From contig CAJUJP010000004.1 of the NCBI GenBank assembly GCA_910586615.1, positions 80,333 through 141,266 of the forward strand: a stretch of DNA of 60,934 nt. Reading direction: 5' to 3'. A program made the position numbers and the translations under genes. This DNA comes from an uncultured Lachnospiraceae bacterium. Its GTDB lineage: Bacteria > Bacillota > Clostridia > Lachnospirales > Lachnospiraceae. Positions 39,765-46,588 of the stretch are shown here, piece after piece. The first letter of the stretch is position 1. The number at the start of each line of letters is the position of its first letter. A model generated the notes under the pieces. The model was not told where the DNA came from. It searched no databases and saw only the letters and a program-made list of their open reading frames with translations.

Positions 39765-40943
39765 ATGTTTACAGCTTTTCTGATAAAATATGCTGAGATC
39801 GGCGTGAAGGGTAAGAACCGGTATTTGTTTGAAAATGCGCTGGTACAGCAGATTAAGTACGCATTAAAGAAATGTGACGGTGAGTTTGCCGTGCGCAAGA
39901 CGGACGGACGCATTTATGTGGATGCGGTTTCGGAATTTGATTATGAGGAAACAGTGGCGGCACTGCAGAAGGTGTTCGGCATATCGGGAATCTGCCCGAT
40001 GGTCTATGTGGAGGACGAAGGCTTCGAGAAGCTGGGAAAGACGGTAGTCGATTATATCGGCAAAGTGTATCCCGACAGACACAAAACCTTTAAGGTGGCG
40101 GCAAGACGCGCAAGAAAGAACTATCCGCTGAATTCCATGGAGATGAATATGGAACTGGGGGGACTGATCCTCGATGCTTATCCGGAGATGCGCGTAGATG
40201 TGCACAAGCCGGATATTATGCTCAACGTGGAAGTACGCGATAAGATTTATATTTATTCAGAGATCATTCCCGGGCCGGGCGGTATGCCGGTGGGCACGGG
40301 CGGAAAAGCCATGCTGCTTTTGTCCGGCGGCATTGATTCGCCGGTTGCCGGATGGATGATCGCCAAGCGGGGCGTTAAGATCGACGCGGTATATTTCCAC
40401 GCACCGCCCTATACCAGCGAGCGGGCGAAGCAGAAAGTGGTGGATCTGGCAAAAAAGGTGGCTGCATACACAGGGCCGATCTATCTGCATGTGATCAACT
40501 TTACGGATATACAGCTTTACATCTATGACAAATGTCCTCACGATGAACTGACTATCATCATGCGTCGTTATATGATGCGTATTGCAGAACATATCGCCAG
40601 GGAAACGGAATGTCTGGGACTGATTACGGGAGAGAGCATCGGACAGGTGGCATCCCAGACGATGCACAGCCTGATGGCTACCAACGAAGTATGTGAAATG
40701 CCGGTTTACAGGCCGCTGATTGGATTTGATAAGATGGAGATTGTGGATATTTCCGAGCGGATCGACACCTATGAGACCTCCATTCAGCCTTACGAAGACT
40801 GCTGTACCATTTTTGTGGCAAAGCATCCGGTGACCAAACCCAATCTGAATATTATCAGAAAACATGAGCATAATCTTGAGGAAAAGATCGAAGAACTGGT
40901 GCAGAAAGCATTGGATGAGGATGAAGTGATTATTGTGAGATAA
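39765..40943 (+). CDS. thiI: tRNA 4-thiouridine sulfurtransferase ThiI (no rhodanese domain)
   Basis: 392-aa enzyme that activates U8 of tRNA with ATP and transfers sulfur to make 4-thiouridine; it may also serve thiazole synthesis. I chose the ATG at 39765 after AGGAGGAATACAA. The order is an N-terminal ferredoxin-like domain, a THUMP domain (FKVAARRARKNYPLNSMEMN) and the PP-loop ATPase with LLSGGIDSPVAGW (Ser187-Ser192). The protein ends shortly after the ATPase domain, so it lacks the C-terminal rhodanese with the catalytic cysteine found in E. coli ThiI. Sulfur is therefore probably received directly from the adjacent desulfurase. Confidence 0.97.
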   Translation: MFTAFLIKYAEIGVKGKNRYLFENALVQQIKYALKKCDGEFAVRKTDGRIYVDAVSEFDYEETVAALQKVFGISGICPMVYVEDEGFEKLGKTVVDYIGKVYPDRHKTFKVAARRARKNYPLNSMEMNMELGGLILDAYPEMRVDVHKPDIMLNVEVRDKIYIYSEIIPGPGGMPVGTGGKAMLLLSGGIDSPVAGWMIAKRGVKIDAVYFHAPPYTSERAKQKVVDLAKKVAAYTGPIYLHVINFTDIQLYIYDKCPHDELTIIMRRYMMRIAEHIARETECLGLITGESIGQVASQTMHSLMATNEVCEMPVYRPLIGFDKMEIVDISERIDTYETSIQPYEDCCTIFVAKHPVTKPNLNIIRKHEHNLEEKIEELVQKALDEDEVIIVR

Positions 40944-41405
40944 AAAAAGTAATTTGCTTCGCAAATAACTTTACGAGATTCGCTTCGCGAACTCGAATAA
41001 GCGTAGGAATTTCCTATGTCGGTTAGCGTGTCAAAAGGTGCTTACGAAAGGCTGAGAGGGCAGATTACACAAAATATTCGTTTGTGTCGGCTCTGTCGAA
41101 TGGATTTTCTAAATATTCCGGCAAGGTAATGGCAAGCGGACGCAACCGCCCTTTACTCGCCATCCAGGCTCGGGACGGGCTTTTGCGGGCATCCATGCCC
41201 GCAAATTGCTACATGCTGAACGGAATATTAAGAAAATCTCAATCTCCTGAGCAAGACAGCTTCACGAACATATTTGTGCAATCTGCCTATGCAAAGTTGA
41301 CAGAGTACCTTTTGACACTCTAACCGGTATAGGAAATTCCCTCACTTATCCGAGTTCGCGAAGCGGATCTCGCAAAGTAAATTTGCAAAGCAAATTTACT
41401 TTTTT
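40944..41405. repeat. Long foldback element, copy A
   Basis: About 462 bp starting one base after the thiI stop. Outer left arm 40944-41016 (AAAAAAGTAATTTGCTTCGC onward) pairs with outer right arm about 41331-41405 (ending GCAAATTTACTTTTTT). The inner left GTTAGCGTGTCAAAAGGT at 41022-41039 pairs with the ACCTTTTGACACTCTAAC near 41307-41324. Pairing continues imperfectly through GGCAGATTACACAAA and AATATTCCG to an apical hairpin TTTGCGGGCAT-cc-ATGCCCGCAAA at 41182-41205. The whole element would fold into one long irregular hairpin. It contains a 79-codon GTG-initiated open frame. The core is repeated in copy B. Confidence 0.8.
41084..41323 (+). CDS. Doubtful 79-aa open frame inside foldback element A
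   Basis: GTG-started frame without a convincing ribosome binding site, beginning MSALSNGFSKYSGKVMASG. It has no recognisable domain, signal peptide or membrane segment. Its sequence is dictated by the two paired arms of the foldback element, and the same frame is preserved in copy B with only the final residue changed (Leu to Pro). I think the conservation reflects DNA or RNA structure rather than protein, but translation is not excluded. Confidence 0.2.
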   Translation: MSALSNGFSKYSGKVMASGRNRPLLAIQARDGLLRASMPANCYMLNGILRKSQSPEQDSFTNIFVQSAYAKLTEYLLTL

Positions 41406-41440
41406 GCAACTATTACACAACTTGGCCGAAATTCGGACAC

Positions 41441-41483
41441 AACACTCGTGCAGGATAGAGATATCCCGTATGAGTGTTTTTTA
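41441..41483 (+). terminator. Terminator between the two foldback elements
   Basis: AACACTC at 41441-41447 pairs with GAGTGTT at 41472-41478, with an internal GGATA/TATCC stem, followed by TTTTT. It would end transcripts running out of thiI and copy A before copy B. Confidence 0.75.
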
Positions 41484-41492
41484 TGGTATAGA

Positions 41493-41860
41493 GTTAGCGT
41501 GTTAAAAGGTGCTTACGAAAGGCTGAGAGGGCAGATTACACAAAATATTCGTTTGTGTCGGCTCTGTCGAATGGATTTTCTAAATATTCCGGCAAGGTAA
41601 TGGCAAGCGGACGCAACCGCCCTTTACTCGCCATCCAGGCTCGGGACGGGCTTTTGCGGGCATCCATGCCCGCAAATTGCTACATGCTGAACGGAATATT
41701 AAGAAAATCTCAATCTCCTGAGCAAGACAGCTTCACGAACATATTTGTGCAATCTGCCTATGCAAAGTTGACAGAGTACCTTTTGACACCCTAACCAGTA
41801 TAGGAAATTTCTACGCTTTTCCGAGTCCGCGAAGCGGATAGGAATCCGAAAAGGAGGAGA
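41493..41860. repeat. Long foldback element, copy B
   Basis: The core 41493-41813 is nearly identical to 41022-41342 of copy A, offset by 471 bases; visible differences are isolated substitutions such as GTGTTAAAAGG for GTGTCAAAAGG and ACCAGTATAGG for ACCGGTATAGG. The outer arms of copy A are missing on the left. On the right there is a diverged version with GCGAAGCGGATAGGAATCCG. It ends just before the ribosome binding site of the 54-aa gene, so it forms part of that gene's leader. Confidence 0.8.
41555..41794 (+). CDS. Doubtful 79-aa open frame inside foldback element B
   Basis: Same frame as in copy A, with GTG start and only the last residue different (Pro instead of Leu). No ribosome binding site or known domain. 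It is probably a by-product of the repeated structured element. Confidence 0.2.
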   Translation: MSALSNGFSKYSGKVMASGRNRPLLAIQARDGLLRASMPANCYMLNGILRKSQSPEQDSFTNIFVQSAYAKLTEYLLTP

Positions 41861-41865
41861 TAACA

Positions 41866-42030
41866 ATGGATACAATTAAAGATGTAACGAGTGTTATTTT
41901 ATATATTGCAGTCCTTGGAATGGTGGGATGCCTGGCTGCTGCGGGCCTGGCGGGGTGTGCCGGGGGACAGATCAGCACGGGAAGCGCCGAAGTTACGGCC
42001 GTCCGGGAAAGTTTACGGGGTTTATCATAA
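41866..42030 (+). CDS. 54-aa small hydrophobic protein, possible membrane peptide or lipopeptide
   Basis: Short frame with a very good ribosome binding site, AAGGAGGAG seven bases before the ATG. It begins MDTIKDVTSVILYIAVLG, continues as one hydrophobic stretch through about residue 33 with three Gly-Cys/Ala-rich turns (MVGCLAAAGLAGCAGG), and ends with a polar tail EVTAVRESLRGLS. LAGC at 28-31 resembles a lipobox, but the segment is not preceded by the basic residues of a normal signal peptide. It lies directly downstream of foldback copy B and 148 bp upstream of the C39-like peptidase gene on the same strand. A peptidase substrate or small membrane regulator is conceivable; the function is unknown. 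A 90-codon overlapping frame at 41891-42163 has no ribosome binding site. Confidence 0.6.
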   Translation: MDTIKDVTSVILYIAVLGMVGCLAAAGLAGCAGGQISTGSAEVTAVRESLRGLS

Positions 42031-42178
42031 ATGTAAAGAGCAGACGTATGATAAAACAGAAAGCAGTAAAATGTATATATCTGTAAAAGTGAAGGCAGAA
42101 CTTTGCCAGGGCATTTACCATAAGTATCCGCGAAGTGGAATGAAGCCCGTGGCAGAACAATGATAAGTGAGGGAAATG

Positions 42179-43216
42179 ATGGAAAACATTGACAGAAAAA
42201 TCAGAAAGAACAGAAAGCAGCCCTACCGACAGAGACAGCGGTTAAAAAGACAGATTTGTTTTGCCCTGTGTGCGCTTTTCATGGCGTTGGTCATATTGCA
42301 GATCAGGGATATAGACAGGCAGCTCAAACAGATACAGATGGTGTTGAAGCGGATCGAGCTTCCGCAGTATGAGTCAGAGCATGAACCGGAAATCTTCGAC
42401 AGAGGAGAGAATACCTCACCGGAAGCGGATTACGTCAGCAGCATTGGCGTGCTGAATGTGGAACGCCCCATGCAGCGCACCTGGACAGAAACGCTCGGAC
42501 GGCTGGACACTCTGGGGCAGGCTGATCCGGTTATAGCCAGAATCAGCGAGGAGAGTTCCCTTTACCCGGAGAAGATGCTGACGGCGCTGGCGAATAATCC
42601 TGAGATGGCCGATTATGTGGCGGGATATCTGAGCGGGAACGGGACCGACAGCACATCCGCCGGCCTCAGTGAACTTGAAAAAAGGCAGCCTTTTCCTCTT
42701 TTCCTGCAGTGGGATCCCCGATGGGGATATGAGTCTTACGGCAGTGACAGTTTTATCGGTGTATCCGGGTGCGGTCCGACCTGCCTTTCGATGGTACTGT
42801 ATTATCTCACCGGGGATGAATCACTCACTCCGGACAGAATCGCGGATTATGCCATTGAAAACGGCTATTATGTGGAGGGGACGGGTACAGCATGGGCACT
42901 GATCAAAGATTTTCCGCGTTTTTACGGCATCAGGGTGACGGAACCGGAAAAATCAGAGCAGGCGTTCCGGTCAGAATTAGATCAGGGAAACATGCTGGTC
43001 TGTGCCATGGGAAAAGGAGATTTCACGACGGCGGGACATTTCATTGTGATTTACGGGTATGATGATGCGGGCTTTAAGGTCAACGATCCCAACTGCGTGG
43101 CTAGAAGCAGGAAGAGATGGGACTTTGAAGCCATCGGGGGACAGATCAAGAATGTGTGGTCAATGAGTGGCAGCGGTGTCACGGAAAAAAAAGATACGGT
43201 TTACATAAAACTATAA
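42179..43216 (+). CDS. Membrane-anchored C39-like cysteine peptidase
   Basis: 345-aa protein. A basic N-terminus (RKIRKNRKQPYRQRQRLKRQ) precedes a single membrane helix (ICFALCALFMALVILQI), then a coiled segment and a spacer place the C-terminal domain outside the cell. That domain starts near QPFPLFLQWDPRWGYESYG and has the papain-like C39_2 hallmarks: SGCGPTCLSMVL with catalytic Cys198, TAGHFIVIYGYDD with His287, and VNDPN as the probable third residue. I chose the ATG at 42179 because GAGGG lies five bases upstream; GTG 42167 and ATG 42176 are alternatives. The 3' end overlaps the convergent flavodoxin gene by six bases. Targets are unknown. There is no ABC exporter domain. Confidence 0.9.
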   Translation: MENIDRKIRKNRKQPYRQRQRLKRQICFALCALFMALVILQIRDIDRQLKQIQMVLKRIELPQYESEHEPEIFDRGENTSPEADYVSSIGVLNVERPMQRTWTETLGRLDTLGQADPVIARISEESSLYPEKMLTALANNPEMADYVAGYLSGNGTDSTSAGLSELEKRQPFPLFLQWDPRWGYESYGSDSFIGVSGCGPTCLSMVLYYLTGDESLTPDRIADYAIENGYYVEGTGTAWALIKDFPRFYGIRVTEPEKSEQAFRSELDQGNMLVCAMGKGDFTTAGHFIVIYGYDDAGFKVNDPNCVARSRKRWDFEAIGGQIKNVWSMSGSGVTEKKDTVYIKL

Positions 43217-43972
43217 ATTTTGGCTGATATCGTACTGTACGATAACTTTTTTTCCCAGCAGCGTGATGGCCTGCCGGGGGCATTTGTTGACGCAGCGGTA
43301 GCACATGGTGCACTGGCCTTTCGCGGCGGCAGTACCGTTTTCCATGGAAATGTTGTGCATAGGGCATAAGGAGACACAGAGTCCGCAGCCAATGCATTTT
43401 TCATGGTCGATCTTTAACTTGTCGGTATAGTTTTTGGTTTTTTGTGAAAAGTATAATCTCTGGCTAAAGAATCCTGCCATGCGGGAGAGGATGCCAAGGC
43501 CCTCCTGCGGGGGATTTTCCTGTTTTATTTTCCGGACGGCTTTACATATTTTTCTTCCGGTTTTTTCTATTAACTGTACATTTTTCTCCGGGCTGTGTTT
43601 CAAAACCTTTTCATCACAAATACAGTCCGGCATCTGCAGGTGCAGGCCGCCTGTGATCACGGCACCGTATTTTTGAAGCAGCCGGGCAAGTATTCCGGCA
43701 CCGTCACCGCTGAACAGTCCCATTGTGGCGATTACAAAAATCTTTTTCCCTTGCCAGAGACTGCCGTTTCTTATGACATAATCCCGAAGAATTTTAGGAA
43801 TATTGCTGAAGTATACCGGATAACTTATGACGATTTCATCGCTGTCTTTGATGTGTGCCAGAGCATCCTCATCTTCTATGGAAAAGATTTGTATGCCGGT
43901 GCCATATTCTTTCATGAATCTCTCTATACAGTATTTCGAGTTTCCCGTTCCGCTGAAATATATACCGACCAT
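43211..43972 (-). CDS. EFR1-type flavodoxin-ferredoxin fusion
   Basis: 253-aa cytoplasmic electron-transfer protein. I chose the ATG at 43972 (MVGIYFSGTGNSKYC), preceded by GGAGG; the open frame extends to 44008. The N-terminal flavodoxin-like domain has the FMN phosphate loop YFSGTGNSK, and VISYPVYFSNIP and ATMGLFSGDGAG loops. The C-terminus binds two [4Fe-4S] clusters through CIGCGLCVSLCP and CTMCYRCVNKCP. It is the second gene of a two-gene minus-strand unit, 19 bp after a similar protein. The partner enzyme is unknown. Confidence 0.92.
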   Translation of the reverse strand: MVGIYFSGTGNSKYCIERFMKEYGTGIQIFSIEDEDALAHIKDSDEIVISYPVYFSNIPKILRDYVIRNGSLWQGKKIFVIATMGLFSGDGAGILARLLQKYGAVITGGLHLQMPDCICDEKVLKHSPEKNVQLIEKTGRKICKAVRKIKQENPPQEGLGILSRMAGFFSQRLYFSQKTKNYTDKLKIDHEKCIGCGLCVSLCPMHNISMENGTAAAKGQCTMCYRCVNKCPRQAITLLGKKVIVQYDISQNL

Positions 43973-43991
43973 ATGATTCCTCCATGTATCA

Positions 43992-44756
43992 CTATATAAA
44001 TATTTCATTTTTCTTATAACCGCTGCAGGCTTTTTTCAATTTCATACTGCTGGCGGCAAGGAGCGCTTTGCTGACCGTTCTTGCCTGGTGAGGGCAGATG
44101 GCGATACAGCGCATACAGGAGATACATTTTTTGATATCTGTCCCGGAAGGATTGTCAGCCGGTATTGCGCCTACAGGGCATTCTTTTGCACACAGACCGC
44201 ATTGCCGGCAGGACTTTCCGGCCTGGGGTTTCAGGGGGACACCGCCATATTCTTTGTAGGGACGGTTTCCGGGCAGCTTCAATTGGGTGGCGGCCGCGCC
44301 GGATTCTATCTTAGACCGGATTGCTTCTGCAAAACCGGCAAGTTCCTTTGCGTCTTCGTCATCGGGCCGTCCGGCGGCGAACTGGCGCATGATGGAATGT
44401 TCTGCAATGGCAGCAACACCGGCTGTACAGCTAAAGCCTGCATCGGTCAGGGTGTCCTGCAGTTCTGCGAAGGTATCCTCGTAAGCCCGGTTGCCGTATA
44501 CAACGATCAGAATGGCAGCCGCCTTGTTTCCACGCATTTTATGGAGTCTTTCTATGGCAGCGGCGGGAACGCGTCCGCCGTAGGACGGGACGGAGACTAT
44601 GCAGATGTCTTCCGCATGGAAAGAAAATAAGGAGAAATCTGTACTTTGGCTGCACAGATCGATGCATATACTTTCCGGGCAGAACGAATTTACAAAAAGG
44701 TCAGCGGCTTTTTTTGTGCCGCCGGTAGGGCTGAAGATAATGTTATATACGGACAT
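43992..44756 (-). CDS. EFR1-like flavodoxin-ferredoxin fusion, paralogue
   Basis: 254-aa protein with an N-terminal flavodoxin-like domain (NIIFSPTGGTKKAADLF, a variant FMN loop; SVPSYGGRVPAAAIERL; VYGNRAYEDTF) and a C-terminal two-cluster ferredoxin domain (CRQCGLCAKECPVGAIP and CISCMRCIAICPHQAR). AAAGGAGC lies upstream of the ATG. It is the first gene of the minus-strand pair. Proteins like this shuttle electrons between pyruvate- or hydrogenase-type enzymes and reductases in anaerobes, but no such enzyme is encoded here. A candidate promoter is at 44895-44924. Confidence 0.9.
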   Translation of the reverse strand: MSVYNIIFSPTGGTKKAADLFVNSFCPESICIDLCSQSTDFSLFSFHAEDICIVSVPSYGGRVPAAAIERLHKMRGNKAAAILIVVYGNRAYEDTFAELQDTLTDAGFSCTAGVAAIAEHSIMRQFAAGRPDDEDAKELAGFAEAIRSKIESGAAATQLKLPGNRPYKEYGGVPLKPQAGKSCRQCGLCAKECPVGAIPADNPSGTDIKKCISCMRCIAICPHQARTVSKALLAASSMKLKKACSGYKKNEIFI

Positions 44757-44894
44757 GTTACGGCTCCTTTCTGGAATTGCTTCATGAAATATACAGGTAA
44801 TATGCAGATCGTGTGATCAGGATGCGGCAGAGAGCCGGACTGCTGCCGGAGTACTCTGCACAGCAGCTGGTGCTGCATGGCATCAACTGTGGTT

Positions 44895-44924
44895 ATTGTA
44901 TCATGCTGAAAGGAATGAGGGCAA
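44895..44924 (-). promoter_or_regulatory. Candidate promoter of the flavodoxin-ferredoxin pair
   Basis: On the minus strand TTGCCC (44919-44924) and TACAAT (44895-44900) are 18 bases apart. The rest of the 44757-45285 gap contains a CGGCACA/TGTGCCG hairpin at about 45062-45096 and the divergent promoter below. Confidence 0.4.
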
Positions 44925-45140
44925 GATTCAAAATATCTGTCTTTAAAATTCCGGAACTAAGACTTTTGTATGTATATAGCGTTATTACATAAACTAAAAT
45001 ACGTTGATACATACAAATGCCGGGACAGGCAAGGGATGTCAATAAAGACTGTAAACAATAACGGCACATGAACGGCAGGAAAGGATCCCTGTGCCGCCGT
45101 TCAGGACAACTGGAATGCAGGACAGCCAGACACACATTTA

Positions 45141-45169
45141 TTGTATATTCAGAAAAAATATGTTAAAAT
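45141..45169 (+). promoter_or_regulatory. Promoter of the sugar-binding lipoprotein-chemoreceptor unit
   Basis: TTGTAT at 45141-45146 and TAAAAT at 45164-45169 are spaced by 17 bases. The leader to the GTG at 45286 is about 110 nt. Confidence 0.6.
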
Positions 45170-45285
45170 CAGTACGGTTTCAAAGCCGCAGTGCGTCAGT
45201 ACAGCGGCCGGGAACCTGAAGTACTGCACCAGGCGGTACGCACAGGAGAATATACTTAATATTACAATTACCGGAGGCAGAAAAG

Positions 45286-46557
45286 GTGAAGAAGACATTA
45301 TGGAAACGGGGCGCCTGTGCTGTCGCAGTAACTGCGGCTTTAACCGGCTGCTCCTCTACAGCGGTCAATGAACAGGCTCAGAGCATTCAGATTCAGGAAC
45401 CGGAGCAAACGGAATCCGGCACGGTTTCTTTAACGGTCTGGGCGGAGGAAGACGATTTTGATATGTTGAACGGGATGATCACTACTTTTAAAGAATATTA
45501 TTCCGGGCAGGCGGAGTTTGAGGTTAATCTGGTGCCACAGCCGGATTCCAGTGCCAGCGATATGATTCTGGGTGACATTCACAGTGCGGGGGATGTTTTT
45601 TCATTTCCCGATGATCAGTTTTCGAGGCTGATGGCGGCGGGAGTTCTGGCGCCTGTGGATCATGCGGATGAGGTTTCGGCTGCAAATGTGGCGGAATCCA
45701 TAGCAGCCGCATCTTATCAGGATATTCTCTATGCATTCCCGTATACGGCAGATAACGGATATTTTCTGTATTACGATAAAAATTATTTTACGCCGGAGGA
45801 TGTGACGACTCTGGACGGGATTCTTGCCGTGGCAGAGGCGGCGGGCAGGCAGATTTCCATGGAGCTTACTTCCGGCTGGTATCTGTATGCGTTTTTTGGT
45901 CAGACCGGTCTGGAATTCGGTGTCAATGAAGATGGTATTACCAATTACTGTAACTGGAATTCCACGGAAGGCGCGGTAAAAGGGGTAGATGTTGCGCAGG
46001 CCATTCTGGATGTTACGAAAAGTCCGGCCTTTTCATGCAATGCGGACGGAGATTTTATTGCCAAGGTGCAGGACGGCAGTGTGATTGCCGGGGTCAGCGG
46101 CACCTGGAATGCCACTCAGATCAAAGAAGCCTGGGGCGAGGATTATGGCGCGGTCAAGCTGCCTACCTTTACCTGTGCAGGACAACAGATCCAGATGTCC
46201 TCTTTTACAGGCTATAAGATGATGGGAGTAAATGCCTATTCTGAAAACAGGGAATGGGCAATGAAGCTGGCGGACTGGCTGACCAATGAACAGAACCAGA
46301 CGCTGCGTTTTGTTCAAAAAAATCAGGTGCCTTCCAATAACAAAGCGGCTGCTTCGGACGCTGCGGCTCAGATTCCTGCCGTTCAGGCCATTTTGGATCA
46401 GTCTCATTACGGCAATCTGCAGCGTGTGGGGAACAAATACTGGAACTCATGTACGGAGTTTGCCAATACGATGATCGCCGGCAACCCGAACAATATCGAC
46501 CTGCAGGAGCTGATGGATAATCTTGCGGCGGGTATCACTGCTTCAACGGCGGAGTAG
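45286..46557 (+). CDS. Extracellular solute-binding lipoprotein (sugar type), no permease nearby
   Basis: 423-aa ABC-type family 1 solute-binding protein. It starts at GTG 45286 after CCGGAGG. The signal peptide ends with LTGC, so Cys22 is probably lipidated. The body has the typical sugar-binding pattern: VSLTVWAEEDDFDMLNGMI, a bilobed domain with GDVFSFPDDQFSRLMAAGVL and the VSGTWNATQIKEAWG and EWAMKLADWLTNEQNQ segments. No ABC permease or ATPase genes adjoin it. Instead a chemoreceptor gene starts 31 bp downstream and a GH26 mannanase-like gene follows, which suggests ligand presentation to the chemoreceptor. Confidence 0.93.
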   Translation: MKKTLWKRGACAVAVTAALTGCSSTAVNEQAQSIQIQEPEQTESGTVSLTVWAEEDDFDMLNGMITTFKEYYSGQAEFEVNLVPQPDSSASDMILGDIHSAGDVFSFPDDQFSRLMAAGVLAPVDHADEVSAANVAESIAAASYQDILYAFPYTADNGYFLYYDKNYFTPEDVTTLDGILAVAEAAGRQISMELTSGWYLYAFFGQTGLEFGVNEDGITNYCNWNSTEGAVKGVDVAQAILDVTKSPAFSCNADGDFIAKVQDGSVIAGVSGTWNATQIKEAWGEDYGAVKLPTFTCAGQQIQMSSFTGYKMMGVNAYSENREWAMKLADWLTNEQNQTLRFVQKNQVPSNNKAAASDAAAQIPAVQAILDQSHYGNLQRVGNKYWNSCTEFANTMIAGNPNNIDLQELMDNLAAGITASTAE

Positions 46558-46588
46558 ATGAAAGGAAAGAAAAGAATGGAGAATTGAC

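Noticed and set aside
41891..42163. 90-codon frame overlapping the 54-aa gene
   Set aside because: It lacks a ribosome binding site and reads out of frame with the well-initiated 54-aa frame.
44088..44630. 180-codon plus-strand frame opposite the flavodoxin-ferredoxin gene
   Set aside because: It is the complement of the cysteine motifs of the real gene and has no ribosome binding site.
44757..45285. Riboswitch or small RNA in the 529-bp gap
   Set aside because: Only a modest CGGCACA/TGTGCCG hairpin and two divergent promoters were seen; no known riboswitch pattern was recognised.
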